A DNA stretch of 45,653 nucleotides from Gammaproteobacteria bacterium (GTDB taxonomy: Bacteria; Pseudomonadota; Gammaproteobacteria; Steroidobacterales; Steroidobacteraceae), in NCBI GenBank assembly GCA_016874055.1, contig VGVG01000013.1:1-45653 (forward strand), written 5' to 3'. This document shows, one piece after another, positions 31,589 to 40,615 of this stretch (positions are counted from its first letter, which is position 1; the number at the start of each line of letters is the position of its first letter). The notes beneath the pieces are model-generated. The model ran no database searches and had not been told where the DNA came from. It saw only the letters and a list, made by a program, of their open reading frames with translations. The position numbers and the translations under genes were made by a program.

Positions 31589-32098
31589 TTACGGAGTTTT
31601 ATTGCCGGTTGATGTGATCGACCGGGAAGTTGCAACTTGAGTGCCAAGGGGCGCGAGATAGCGCTGCTGCACCATCTCATCGAGGGTCTTTTGCTCCTCG
31701 GCTGCCGCCTCCCGATGCGCGATGCGACTGGCCTTTTCGGACACCCGATCGAGCGCGTCGGCAAAGCGCTTCTTTTCGCGCACCTCTTCAAGCGCGGCCT
31801 CCAACAAAAATTCGGCCTGTGCGACCTCATTTTCTTGCTTTTGAGACAGGTCGGTGAGCCAGCCCGAAAAGTCCCAGTAGAGTCGCAGGCGACTCACGGT
31901 CTGCGTGCTGGCCTCACGCTGCTGAACCATCGCACCGTAATCCTCGAGATAGTGTCGCACTGTCTCGAGACGGTCCTGCTCGGCGAGTAACGTACGACGA
32001 CGATCTGCTGCCGCTTCCTCGGCGACCGCGGCGAGCGTCTCACCGATTCGAGTGACACGCGCAAGCCGGTTGGCCCGCTGCCGGCTGCGCTCACTCAT
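31589..32098 (-). CDS. fliJ: Flagellar export chaperone FliJ
   Basis: 169 aa, almost entirely helical and charged, with coiled-coil heptads through residues 20-155 (RRTLLAEQDRLETVRHYLEDY, QKQENEVAQAEFLLEAALEEV). Length and shape fit FliJ, which forms an antiparallel coiled coil inserted in the FliI hexamer. It overlaps the fliI stop by four bases and lies two bases before fliK, exactly the FliJ position. Sequence identity is low in this family, so position weighs in the call. Confidence 0.85.
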   Translation of the reverse strand: MSERSRQRANRLARVTRIGETLAAVAEEAAADRRRTLLAEQDRLETVRHYLEDYGAMVQQREASTQTVSRLRLYWDFSGWLTDLSQKQENEVAQAEFLLEAALEEVREKKRFADALDRVSEKASRIAHREAAAEEQKTLDEMVQQRYLAPLGTQVATSRSITSTGNKTP

Positions 32099-33414
32099 GC
32101 GAGAACCTCAGCCAAGCGTTCGAAGCCCCCCGCGTATTCCACTTGCTCATCGATATCCTGCTGTAGAAACGCCTGCAGCGCGCCACGACGCTGCATAACC
32201 TCATCGAGCTCAGGGTTCGTGCCAGCGCGATAGGCCCCAACGGATACCAAGTCGCGGTTTTCCTCCCAGATCGCCATCAGTCGCCGAAACTTTCGGACTA
32301 GGGTTCGTTGCTCGCTCGTTACGAGCCGGATCGCCGAGCGCGAGACCGACATGTTGATGTCGATCGCAGGGTACTGGCCCATCGCAGCAAGTTCACGCGA
32401 TAGCAGCACGTGCCCGTCCAGAATGGCTCGTGCGGCGTCGACGATCGGATCGTTCGCATCGTCGCTCTCAGCTAGGATCGCGTAAATCCCCGTGATACTG
32501 CCTCCTCTTGCGACACTTCCTGCGCGTTCGATCAGCTCATTGATGAGAGAAAAAACGGATGGTGTATACCCCTTCGTGGTCGGCGGCTCACCGACGGCAA
32601 GCCCCACTTCTCGCTGAGCGTGCGCGACCCGGGTCAGTGAATCCATTAGTAACAAAACGTTCTTACCTTGATCACGAAAGTATTCAGCAATTGCACAGGT
32701 ATAGTGAGTCGCACGCAAACGGATCACTGGAGAGCAATCTCCGGGCGCCGCAATCACGACCGCGCGCTTTCGCCCCTCCTCTCCAAGGGTCTCGGTCACG
32801 AAATCGAGTACCTCCCGACCACGCTCGCCGATCATCCCGATGACCACAACATCGGCAGCCGTGAATCGAGTCATCATGCCCAGTAGGACGCTCTTGCCGA
32901 TGCCGCTGCCCGCGATCAGACCGATGCGCTGTCCCTGGCCAATCGTCAAAAACGTATTGATGGCACGAATTCCCACATCGAGCACACCATTGATCGGCGC
33001 ACGCTGGAGCGGATTTTTTCGCTCGCCTCGCAGCGTGACAAAAACAGACGGTTCGATCGATGCGCCACCATCAAGGGGTTGACCAAGACCGTCTACCACC
33101 CGACCAAGCAGCGCATCGCCCACACCCACACGCGCAGTGTGCGTGATCACGCGTACACCGGTACCCGGCAATAAGCCCTGCACCGTCGCAAGCGGCATGA
33201 GCATGACCTCTTCGCCATTAAAACCGACGACCTCGCAGGTGACGCCCTCACCTTGCTCGGCCATCACTTCACAATACGCGCCAAGCGGTGCACGGACGCC
33301 GCGAGCCGCCAGCAGCATGCCCGTCACACGTGTCAAAACGCCGCAGACCCCCGGCGGCGGTAAAGAAATCGCCGAGAGTCGTTCGCCGAGGTCTTCGAGC
33401 ATCCGCCCTCTCAC
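32095..33414 (-). CDS. fliI: Flagellum-specific ATPase FliI
   Basis: 439 aa. Walker A is AGSGIGKS (168-175). VLLLMDSLTRVAHAQREVGLAVGEPPTTKGYTPSVF, read in parts, contains Walker B and the signature of the type III ATPase family, and ERGREVLDFV is conserved. The C-terminal part has YPAIDINMSVSRSA. It powers unfolding and delivery of export substrates at the base of the gate, with FliH as regulator and FliJ as central stalk. The start overlaps fliH by four bases. Confidence 0.97.
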   Translation of the reverse strand: MRGRMLEDLGERLSAISLPPPGVCGVLTRVTGMLLAARGVRAPLGAYCEVMAEQGEGVTCEVVGFNGEEVMLMPLATVQGLLPGTGVRVITHTARVGVGDALLGRVVDGLGQPLDGGASIEPSVFVTLRGERKNPLQRAPINGVLDVGIRAINTFLTIGQGQRIGLIAGSGIGKSVLLGMMTRFTAADVVVIGMIGERGREVLDFVTETLGEEGRKRAVVIAAPGDCSPVIRLRATHYTCAIAEYFRDQGKNVLLLMDSLTRVAHAQREVGLAVGEPPTTKGYTPSVFSLINELIERAGSVARGGSITGIYAILAESDDANDPIVDAARAILDGHVLLSRELAAMGQYPAIDINMSVSRSAIRLVTSEQRTLVRKFRRLMAIWEENRDLVSVGAYRAGTNPELDEVMQRRGALQAFLQQDIDEQVEYAGGFERLAEVLA

Positions 33415-34238
33415 GACGGCGCTTCGCGTAATAGGTCGGCTGCAGCAGCTAACACCGCTTCCTTTGCGAAGCGCATTCGATTCTCAAATCGATCGTCCAC
33501 GACCTTATTTTCGTGGCTCACGATCGCCCCTGCCCGCGGAACGAGCGGGTCAGCGACCAACGTGATCGAAGTAGGTTTGACTGAGGCGCCTTCCAATAAG
33601 GACAGATCCTCAGGGTTCAGACGTACCTCGGGTATCGCCATCGACGCCGATGTGCCCTCCTCACCCATCTGAGACTGAATCGCCGAGGTCACAGTCGCCA
33701 AATAGCGCTGCAATCCGTTCGCGTCAGCGAGCGCTTGTCTGGCGAGTTCGCTGCCCATGTGAAAACTGGCTTGGGCAAGCGGCACAATTGCACGTCGCTC
33801 CAGATCAAGCTGCGCGTCTTGTACGGCACGACCGGCAGCATCCAACGCCGCAATCGCGTGATCAAGAGCCGCAACGAGCTCGGCTTGTCCAGCTTCGCGA
33901 CCACGTTGCTCTGCCTCGGCAATGCGACACTCTATCTCCTCGGTAGATACGTCGACAGCCGTTGTACCGCTTAATGATGGAGACGTCTCGGCGTTTGCAT
34001 CGGCAGGCGCAATAGCGTCTGACTCAGCGCCGCGCTGCGTAGTCGAGTCGCCAAGCGCACCCGACGGCGAGGCCGTTTCTTGCAGCCGCGCATACTCGCG
34101 TAGCAAAAACCCTGCTCGCGCCGCAGCGAATCTTCTCACTGCAAACTGACTCGATACCTCGGAGTCGCGCTTGCGAGAGGAATTCGCCGGCACAAAGGGC
34201 GCAACGTTGCGCCCCCGTGAAGTTCCTCGCTCATTCAT
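33411..34238 (-). CDS. fliH: Flagellar assembly protein FliH
   Basis: 275 aa. A variable N-terminal half (Ser/Ala/Thr/Glu-rich, about 1-110) is followed by EIECRIAEAEQRGREAGQAELVAAL, the region carrying FliH GxxxG-like heptads, and a C-terminal domain (AQASFHMGSELARQALADANG, VRLNPEDLSLL, ADPLVPRAGAIVSHENKVVDDRF in parts) matching the FliH/V-type ATPase E-like fold. It inhibits FliI and docks it on the C-ring through FliN. It lies 15 bases after fliG; the ribosome binding site is weak. Confidence 0.92.
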   Translation of the reverse strand: MNERGTSRGRNVAPFVPANSSRKRDSEVSSQFAVRRFAAARAGFLLREYARLQETASPSGALGDSTTQRGAESDAIAPADANAETSPSLSGTTAVDVSTEEIECRIAEAEQRGREAGQAELVAALDHAIAALDAAGRAVQDAQLDLERRAIVPLAQASFHMGSELARQALADANGLQRYLATVTSAIQSQMGEEGTSASMAIPEVRLNPEDLSLLEGASVKPTSITLVADPLVPRAGAIVSHENKVVDDRFENRMRFAKEAVLAAAADLLREAPS

Positions 34239-34253
34239 CTTGCTAGGCCCTCA

Positions 34254-35306
34254 TCAAACGTAATCGGCACCACGACCTGAGAGCATCATTTCGCCAGAGT
34301 CCGAGAGTCTGCGCGCCGTACGCAGAATTTGTTTTCGGGCCTCCTCAACATCCGACAGCCGCATCGGTCCCTTACCATCCATCTCCTCGACGAACATTTC
34401 ACGCGCGCGGACAGACATATTAAGCAGGAACTTATCCTTCACAATATCGTCCGCGCCCTTTAGAGCCTGCATCAACAGTTCACTTGGCACAGCTCTCATC
34501 AAGGTTTGGATACTTCGGTTATCACAGCCGGAGAGATTCTCAAATGCGATCATGTTGTCTTGGATCCTTTGGGCGAGATCGGCGTCTTTGGAAATCAGCC
34601 GACTCATAAGTCCCTGCTCGATCTCTGTTTTGACAAAGTTCATGATCTTCGCGGCCGCCTTCACACCACCAACGCTCGATGATTTGAGGGACGAATTCGA
34701 AGAGAACTGCTTGCGCATGATCACTTCAAGCTCTTGCATCGCCGTCGGTTGAATAGTCTCGAGTGTAGCAATACGCGCGATAACTTCAGGGCGTGCGGAT
34801 TCAGGCAAGAAACGTAGCACATCAGCGGCTACGTCGTAGTCCAAGAAGGATAAGACGATAGCGATGATCTGCGGGTGCTCGTTTAAGATCATCTCCGAGA
34901 TTGACCTCGCGTCCATCCACTGTAGAACTTCGAGCCCACGGTTGGCGGAGGCCGGCAAAATGCGGCTGAGCACACTGCTCGTTTTATCCTCGCCGATCGC
35001 GTTTTTTAGTACGCTCTCGAGATAATCAATTCCGCCGCCGATATTCGACTGTTTTTTGATAGTTGCGATAAATCCATCGAGTACGACGCTAACCGCCTCT
35101 TGTGACAGATCGGCGACCGAGATCATCGCTGCGCTTAGATGCTGTACTTCTTTTGGGGCGAGGTGGCGGATGACGCTCGCCGCCTCTTCCTCGCCGAGCA
35201 GCATCAGCATGACCGCGGCACGCTGAGTGTTCGACAGCGCAGCAACTTCAATTGCAATCTGTTCAGCATCCGAGGTATTGACCGCCCCTGCGGTTGCCTC
35301 TGCCAT
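34254..35306 (-). CDS. fliG: Flagellar motor switch protein FliG
   Basis: 350 aa from ATG 35306, which has GGGAG seven bases upstream; the frame extends to a TTG at 35339 inside fliF. Conserved segments: NTQRAAVMLMLLGEEEAASVIRHLAPKEVQHL, EHPQIIAIVLSFLDYDVAADVLRFLP (middle EHPQ motif) and the torque helix region GADDIVKDKFLLNMSVRAREMFVEEMDGKGPMRLSDVEEARKQIL, each quoted in part. Charged residues that interact with MotA/PomA loops are present in that helix. It sits on FliF at the top of the C-ring. Confidence 0.97.
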   Translation of the reverse strand: MAEATAGAVNTSDAEQIAIEVAALSNTQRAAVMLMLLGEEEAASVIRHLAPKEVQHLSAAMISVADLSQEAVSVVLDGFIATIKKQSNIGGGIDYLESVLKNAIGEDKTSSVLSRILPASANRGLEVLQWMDARSISEMILNEHPQIIAIVLSFLDYDVAADVLRFLPESARPEVIARIATLETIQPTAMQELEVIMRKQFSSNSSLKSSSVGGVKAAAKIMNFVKTEIEQGLMSRLISKDADLAQRIQDNMIAFENLSGCDNRSIQTLMRAVPSELLMQALKGADDIVKDKFLLNMSVRAREMFVEEMDGKGPMRLSDVEEARKQILRTARRLSDSGEMMLSGRGADYV

Positions 35307-35319
35307 ACTTGTTCTCCCG

Positions 35320-37221
35320 CTAGCCGAGATCGCGGCCAATCAAATTCTTAAGCACCAGCGCCACACGTTTGGAGTCCTGCGACACCATCATACGCACAAT
35401 GGTGACTTTATCGTCGTAACTGTTGGCCGTGTTGAGAAGATCTGCTGAGATGCCTTTTTTCTTTGGTTTCATTTTCATTCGCGTCTTCAGTTCCTCGAGC
35501 GTCTCCCCCTCACGAAGTTCGACTTCGCCCTCAGCAACTCCAACGTTATCGCCTGTCGCAGGACCGCCCAAAGCCGGCTGCTCCGCTGCGCCCACCGCGC
35601 CGCCCGCCAAAGCGCCGCCCGCCAAAGCGAGGCGACTACTCGCCTCAGCCCGCGTGGTTAACATAGCGACCAAGCTACTCATTAAAGGACGGACGATCAG
35701 CAGGGCAAGTAAGGCGATTGCCAAAGTGACGGCCAGGTATTTGGCGATGTCAATCACCGCCGGACGCATATAGATCGGGGTTTCGACTTCGGCGACGGGC
35801 GGTTCAAAGCTCATGCTGATGATATTCACCACATCGCCGCGTGTTGCATCAAAGCCCACCGCACCTTGGACGAGGGAAGTTAATCGCGTAATTTCCGCAG
35901 CCGGTAGCGGCTTACGGGCCGGTGGTGCTGTGTCACCCGGTGCGGCGATCGCATCGTTGATCGCGACACTGACCGACAACCGCCGCATACGCGGTGCAGG
36001 ATCGACAACATAACGAACACTTCGATCCATTTCAAAATTACGACTTTCACTTCGTTCTTGACCGCGTACTACGGGTTCATTCGTCGGGGGTGTTGCTGCA
36101 GTTGCCTGCGCCGCTGGTGCATTCGGATCAGCGGTAATATTTGGTGCTGCGGTCGGGGTAACCGGTGCCGGCGGCTCGTTGGACAGTGATCCAGGAACTC
36201 CTGAGGCGCGTGGCTCAGTGGTGCTACTTTGCTTTACTTGCTCGGAGCGTATCCGCGTACCCGCGTTATTCGGGTCAAAGTTTTCGGTGGTTTGCTCAAT
36301 CACTGAGAAATCAAGATCGGCGTTTACCTGTGCACGCACGTTCGAGGCTCCGAAAATCGGCGTCAGCATCTGGCTGATCCGATCGACATAATCAGCCTCG
36401 AACTTTTGGCGTAGCTCAAGCTGTCTGGCGTTGAGATCCTTCGCGCCCGCAGGCTCCGTCAACAGACGACCGAACTGATCGACGACCGACACATTAGTCG
36501 GCGCCATGTATGGAATACTGGAAGACACTAGATGGATGATCGCTTGGACCTGTCCGTCGCTGACTGTACGACCCGCAAAGGGCGTTACGATGACTGACGC
36601 TTTTGGATCCGCTCGATCACGAACAAACGCACTCTGCCGCGGTAATGCCAGGTGAACCCGAGCATCTTTGATTGAATTGATCCTGCGAACACTTTGCGCA
36701 AGCTCCTCCTCGACCGCTGCGTTGTAGCGCGCCTGCTCCATGAATTGGCTCGTGCCAAGCGGCATAGCTTCATTCATTCTCGATGAACCCGATGTGGCAT
36801 CTTTCGGCAGGCCAGCCGCCGCAAGCATGATGCGTGCCTCGTGGAACTCACTCGCCGGAACCAAAAGCGCCCCGGTCCCGCGATCAAGCTGAACGTCCAC
36901 CCCATTTTTTTCCAGTAGTTGCTGTGCCGCCTCTTTATCGGCATCGGCCATCTCAGGATAAAGCATGCGCGGCGGCGGTGTGGATAGAGACACATAGGCT
37001 ACGACCGCTAGCAACAAGACCAGCGCGATACCGACGTAGGGTAAGGTCGAGCGAATTATGGGCTGCTGGAGAAAGTTCGCTACCGCTCCACTGCCCGCAT
37101 CCTTAGCGGTCATCAGCTGCGATGGGCGCGCAGCATCCCGTGAGGTGGTCACCATCACGCCAGCCCCTGCACCCTCGCCATCGAGTCGCGACCTTAAAAT
37201 ATCTGCTTCGACCGCTGCCAT
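35320..37221 (-). CDS. fliF: Flagellar MS-ring protein FliF
   Basis: 633 aa, long for the family mainly because of an extended N-terminal tail (about 1-50) and a Pro/Ala/Thr-rich insertion in the periplasmic part (about 340-395). Membrane helices at about 61-80 and 490-512. Ring-building motifs include LLEKNGVDVQLDRGTGALLVP, GTSQFMEQARYNAAVEEEL and VVDQFGRLL. The cytoplasmic C-terminus (KVTIVRMMVSQDSKRVALVLKNLI) is the FliG-binding helix. An Ala/Gly-rich linker (about 527-555) lies just before it. FliF is the foundation of the basal body. It follows fliE by four bases. Confidence 0.96.
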   Translation of the reverse strand: MAAVEADILRSRLDGEGAGAGVMVTTSRDAARPSQLMTAKDAGSGAVANFLQQPIIRSTLPYVGIALVLLLAVVAYVSLSTPPPRMLYPEMADADKEAAQQLLEKNGVDVQLDRGTGALLVPASEFHEARIMLAAAGLPKDATSGSSRMNEAMPLGTSQFMEQARYNAAVEEELAQSVRRINSIKDARVHLALPRQSAFVRDRADPKASVIVTPFAGRTVSDGQVQAIIHLVSSSIPYMAPTNVSVVDQFGRLLTEPAGAKDLNARQLELRQKFEADYVDRISQMLTPIFGASNVRAQVNADLDFSVIEQTTENFDPNNAGTRIRSEQVKQSSTTEPRASGVPGSLSNEPPAPVTPTAAPNITADPNAPAAQATAATPPTNEPVVRGQERSESRNFEMDRSVRYVVDPAPRMRRLSVSVAINDAIAAPGDTAPPARKPLPAAEITRLTSLVQGAVGFDATRGDVVNIISMSFEPPVAEVETPIYMRPAVIDIAKYLAVTLAIALLALLIVRPLMSSLVAMLTTRAEASSRLALAGGALAGGAVGAAEQPALGGPATGDNVGVAEGEVELREGETLEELKTRMKMKPKKKGISADLLNTANSYDDKVTIVRMMVSQDSKRVALVLKNLIGRDLG

Positions 37222-37225
37222 CAGA

Positions 37226-37582
37226 TTACACCGTCATGCTCATGATTTCTTTGTAGGATTCAAGAATCTTATTCCTCACCTGTACTGTCGCCTCGAAAGC
37301 CACAGAGGACTTCTGCATGGCAATCGCTACATCGGTCAGCGAGACGTCCTCGCCCCGTACGTAAGCGTTCTGTAACTGTCTTGATAGCGATTGCTGTGTA
37401 TTTACCGAATCGACCGCTGAACGCATCGTCTCGAGAAATGAGGGCTGATGCGTTTTAGCGTCCACCATCGTGGAGGCAGAGCCCTGCAGGGTCTCAAGAC
37501 CCGCATCAGGCGGACGGGCCGCTTCGCGCATCGCACGTAAATGCTCAAGAGCCTGCTGCATGGCCACTGATGGAACGCTCAT
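37226..37582 (-). CDS. fliE: Flagellar hook-basal body protein FliE
   Basis: 118 aa. The C-terminal half is typical: SFLETMRSAVDSVNTQQSLSRQLQNAYVRGEDVSLTDVAIAMQKSSVAFEATVQVRNKILESYKEIMSM, quoted here only for landmarks such as GEDVSLTDVAIA and RNKILESYKEIM. FliE joins the MS ring to the rod and is the first exported component. The start overlaps the regulator gene by four bases (ATGA), so structural genes are transcribed together with that regulator. Confidence 0.94.
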   Translation of the reverse strand: MSVPSVAMQQALEHLRAMREAARPPDAGLETLQGSASTMVDAKTHQPSFLETMRSAVDSVNTQQSLSRQLQNAYVRGEDVSLTDVAIAMQKSSVAFEATVQVRNKILESYKEIMSMTV

Positions 37583-38727
37583 ATGCCTGCCGCCATCAAT
37601 CCGTGCTCACGCAGACGAGCAAGTTTGTATCGAAGCGTACGCTCAGAAATTCCAAGTCGAGCCGCTGCCAGTGTTTTGGTAGGCGTTGTCTTCAGTGTGG
37701 CGAGAATAACCTCCGCTTCCTGCGCTGCGCGACGATCGGCGAGTGAGAGTTCGGTTGGCGTGATGCTCCCTGAGACGCCAGTCCGGTCCTGACCCGTATC
37801 GGCTGTGGAAATAGACTCCATGCGATGAAAATCAGCTAGCGTATTCGCCGAGCCATCGACACCCATTGTCATTGAAATTGCATCCTGCGGCAGCCAGGCG
37901 TCGAGTCCAAGGTGTGCCGCTGTAAGAAGCGGTCCATCCGTGACGACCATTGCGCGCTGAATGACGTTCTCGAGTTCGCGAACATTACCTGGCCAATCGT
38001 AGGTGTGTAGTGCAGCTATCGCACTCGCATCGAGATGTACGTCACCAGAGATGTATCGGTGCCGCTGTATCAGTGCCCGCGCAAGCGGCAAAATGTCGCC
38101 TGGGCGTTGCTTTAGCGGCAACACCTGCAGTGGAAATATGTTAAGTCGATAGTACAGATCTTCGCGGAATCGTCCTGCCTGGACGTCCGCTTTAAGATTG
38201 CGGTTTGTCGCGGCAAGTAAACGGAATTTAGTCTTCTGCGCCTGCGTCGATCCAAGCGGCGTGAACTCGCGCTCCTGTAACACGCGCAATAACTTAGCCT
38301 GTACGGAGATCGGCAGCTCGCCAACCTCATCAAGAAAGAGCGTGCCGCCATCGGCTTGCGCGAAAAAACCCTCAAACCGTTGCACTGCACCGGTGAAGGC
38401 ACCCTTTTCGTGACCGAACAACAAGTCCTCGACCATTGAGTCGGGCAGACACGCGCAATTAAACGCGATGAAGCGACCCTTCTTTCGCAACGAGTGCTGA
38501 TGGATCGCTCGAGCTAAAACTTCCTTCCCGGTGCCGGAGGGCCCGGCAATCAGGACCGTTACTTCCGTACGCGCTACGCGCGACGCCAGCGCCAGCAACT
38601 GCTCGGTAAAGGGGTCGCCCACCACCATCTGCGGGTCTTCGCCATCACGGGAGTCGATCGTCGATACCGACGAGGCCACGGTTGGGGCGGTGAGCGAATC
38701 AGTACTGTGGTGCGCGGTCGCTGGCAC
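37579..38727 (-). CDS. flrC: Sigma-54-dependent activator, FlrC/FleR-like, lacking a receiver domain
   Basis: 382 aa against about 470 for FleR/FlrC. The AAA+ domain (about 35-265) has Walker A GPSGTGKE, GAFTGA (sigma-54 contact) and Walker B GGTLFLDEVGEL. A Fis-type helix-turn-helix ends the protein (KTLAAARLGISERTLRYKLARLREHG). No phospho-receiver domain is present before the AAA+ part, only about 30 residues. The start is GTG with a poor ribosome binding site; a perfect sigma-54 promoter lies 36 bases upstream of it. The gene overlaps fliE. In relatives this regulator activates mid-class genes after phosphorylation by FleS/FlrB, but no kinase gene is present here. Confidence 0.88.
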   Translation of the reverse strand: MPATAHHSTDSLTAPTVASSVSTIDSRDGEDPQMVVGDPFTEQLLALASRVARTEVTVLIAGPSGTGKEVLARAIHQHSLRKKGRFIAFNCACLPDSMVEDLLFGHEKGAFTGAVQRFEGFFAQADGGTLFLDEVGELPISVQAKLLRVLQEREFTPLGSTQAQKTKFRLLAATNRNLKADVQAGRFREDLYYRLNIFPLQVLPLKQRPGDILPLARALIQRHRYISGDVHLDASAIAALHTYDWPGNVRELENVIQRAMVVTDGPLLTAAHLGLDAWLPQDAISMTMGVDGSANTLADFHRMESISTADTGQDRTGVSGSITPTELSLADRRAAQEAEVILATLKTTPTKTLAAARLGISERTLRYKLARLREHGLMAAGI

Positions 38728-38762
38728 GGAGTGCTACCCATTTAGAGGATCGGGTTTACGCA

Positions 38763-38778
38763 AGCAACTCGCGTGCCA
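38763..38778 (-). promoter_or_regulatory. Sigma-54 promoter of the flrC-like/fliE-flhB operon
   Basis: On the minus strand TGGCAC (38773-38778) and TTGCT (38763-38767) are separated by five bases, a perfect -24/-12 element. Transcription would start near 38752, about 25 bases before the GTG. This suggests that the upstream FleQ-like activator controls the operon. Confidence 0.88.
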
Positions 38779-38834
38779 GAAAAGAAAACTTTACTTTAAA
38801 CAATAGGTTGAAAAGACCCCTGACTGAATCTCGC

Positions 38835-40019
38835 CTACTGTCGAAAAGCCGAGGGCTCGTACTTGCGCAGTCGCTCAATGAAAGTGGTTCGAGGCAATCC
38901 GAGCAGCTCGGCCGCGTGGGTGATGTTGCCCAAGGTCACCCGCATCGCCTCGCGGATCCAAGCAGCCTCGTAATCAGAGAGAAGTTTTTTCAGATCGACC
39001 GTCGTCATCTTCGCTGCCGCAGCGGGCAGCGCTGGCGCTGCAACACCCGCGGCCCAGGCGAGCGATGCCTCCGCGTCCGCGCCCCCCTCGACGGGGGTTG
39101 ACTTCTCCGCACTCTCATCCCATTGCCACATATCAAGGACGGCGCGCTGTTCCTCGGTGGTGGGCGCAACTGACCCGCGTTTTCGCGGCAATAAAACGCT
39201 AGGAATCTTGGTAAGTGTCAGCTCCTCACTAGGCCATAACACGGAGAGTCTCTCAACAAAGTTAAGCAGCTCGCGACAATTGCCCGGCCAGTCGTAGCCG
39301 ACCATCCACTCTTGCAGGCAGTGTCCCGCCCGCACGGGGGCGCAATCTTTCCCGGCGCTTCGACGTGCAAAATGGTCAAAAAGGAGCAGCACGTCCTGAT
39401 CGCGCTCGCGTAACGGCGGCACATAAAGAGGAATGACATTGAGGCGATAGTACAAATCAGCTCGAAATTCACCGTTGCCAATTGCGTCTTCGAGATGGCG
39501 ATGCGTTGCAGCAATGATCCGTACATCAACGGGGAAAGGCCGATCATCGCCCACACGATCAATCGCTCGCTCCTGCAGCACACGCAGCAGCTTTACCTGC
39601 ATCTCAAGCCGCATATCGCCAATTTCATCGAGAAACAACGTGCCCGAGTTCGCCATCTCGAATCGGCCGCGACGATCGGTGAGCGCTCCCGTGAAGGCAC
39701 CCTTGGTATGTCCAAAGAGCTCGCTCTCAAGAAGCTCGTGCGGAATCGCCCCGCAATTTACGGGCACGAAAGCGCCGCGCTCGCGAGTCGAGAGACGATG
39801 GATGGATTGAGCGACAAGCTCTTTGCCGGTGCCGGACTCACCGAGCACAAGCACCGTGCTATCGCTTGCCGCCACTCGGCGGACGAGCGAGCGCAGGGAG
39901 CGCATGATGGTTGAGTCGCCCGCGAGCGATTCGAGTGGATCACCCTCAATTAAGGAGGCGGATGCCGTCCACGCGACCACAGGCCGCTTAACCCGCCGCT
40001 CTTCCGCGCGACATGCCAC
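38835..40019 (-). CDS. fleQ: Sigma-54-dependent activator, FleQ/FlrA-like, with short N-terminus
   Basis: 394 aa against about 490 for FleQ. The AAA+ domain (about 30-265) has Walker A GESGTGKE, HTKGAFTGA and Walker B GTLFLDEIGDM, plus the RADLYYRLNVIPL arginine-finger region. The C-terminal Fis-type helix-turn-helix is GNITHAAELLGLPRTTFIERLRKY, quoted in part. The N-terminal FleQ receiver-like domain (about 130 residues) is missing; the region before the AAA+ part is only about 28 residues. It is the likely master activator, placed between fliS and the FlrC-like gene as in Pseudomonas. The start is GTG; ATG alternatives are not in frame. FlhG normally restrains this protein. Confidence 0.85.
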   Translation of the reverse strand: MACRAEERRVKRPVVAWTASASLIEGDPLESLAGDSTIMRSLRSLVRRVAASDSTVLVLGESGTGKELVAQSIHRLSTRERGAFVPVNCGAIPHELLESELFGHTKGAFTGALTDRRGRFEMANSGTLFLDEIGDMRLEMQVKLLRVLQERAIDRVGDDRPFPVDVRIIAATHRHLEDAIGNGEFRADLYYRLNVIPLYVPPLRERDQDVLLLFDHFARRSAGKDCAPVRAGHCLQEWMVGYDWPGNCRELLNFVERLSVLWPSEELTLTKIPSVLLPRKRGSVAPTTEEQRAVLDMWQWDESAEKSTPVEGGADAEASLAWAAGVAAPALPAAAAKMTTVDLKKLLSDYEAAWIREAMRVTLGNITHAAELLGLPRTTFIERLRKYEPSAFRQ

Positions 40020-40086
40020 CCCCCATCCGATTCCCCGCTCGGCCGTTAACGCCAGAGCCGGTGGAAGTCGGTGTTAGCTCTTTATT

Positions 40087-40122
40087 TTAATCTTATTTTT
40101 TTAGATCTTATTTTAGATCTTA
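40087..40122. repeat. AT-rich direct repeats upstream of the FleQ-like gene
   Basis: TTAGATCTTA occurs at 40101-40110 and 40113-40122, and a variant TTAATCTTA at 40087-40095, giving three copies at 12-14 base steps in an AT-rich patch. They lie between fliS and the FleQ-like gene, 68-103 bases upstream of the latter. AGATCT is itself palindromic. The spacing, close to one and a bit helical turns, suggests a promoter or operator region. Confidence 0.6.
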
Positions 40123-40131
40123 GGGGAAGAC

Positions 40132-40554
40132 TTAAGAATGTACAACAAACATGCGCCGATTCACTTGTCCGACAGTCTGGGGCGTGATGGCAACCCAAGC
40201 CTCTCGAACCTGCCCGAGAAGGTCTTGGCACTCAGCGAGGTCCTCGCTCGACGCACCGCCGCGCGTACGGACCAAACGGCGCATCAAAAACTGATAAAAA
40301 TCATCAAGATGCGCAGCGACCGAACCGCCCTGGCCACGATCAAGGGTCTCCCGTAAGCCGGCCAGAATTGAAATTGCCCGCGAGGTAGATGCGCTCGCCG
40401 CCCGTTTCTCCTCACGGACCGCATGCTCGCGCGCGAGGCGGATCGAATCGATCGCCGCGTCGTACATCATGATGACGAGGTCGCGCTTGCTTGAGGTCTC
40501 ACAACGAGACTCGAGAGCGGTATTTTGGTAAGCCTTCAGTGCCAGGGCCGACAT
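40132..40554 (-). CDS. fliS: Flagellin export chaperone FliS
   Basis: 140 aa, typical size. MSALALKAYQNTALESRCETSSKRDLVIMMYDAAIDSIRLA is the FliS pattern (YQ..., LI.MLYDGAI), followed by RAISILAGLRETLDRGQGG, where the family has LNxSLD, and helix-rich sequence to DFYQFLMRRLVRT. FliS binds the flagellin C-terminus to keep it unfolded before export. The ribosome binding site is GGAG, eight bases upstream. It lies 61 bases after the glycosyltransferase gene and upstream of the FleQ-like gene. Confidence 0.93.
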   Translation of the reverse strand: MSALALKAYQNTALESRCETSSKRDLVIMMYDAAIDSIRLAREHAVREEKRAASASTSRAISILAGLRETLDRGQGGSVAAHLDDFYQFLMRRLVRTRGGASSEDLAECQDLLGQVREAWVAITPQTVGQVNRRMFVVHS

Positions 40555-40615
40555 GGTGGTGCTCCAGACGGTTTAACTCTTCACACCCTCGTAGTCGACC
40601 GGTCCCGGCGGATGT

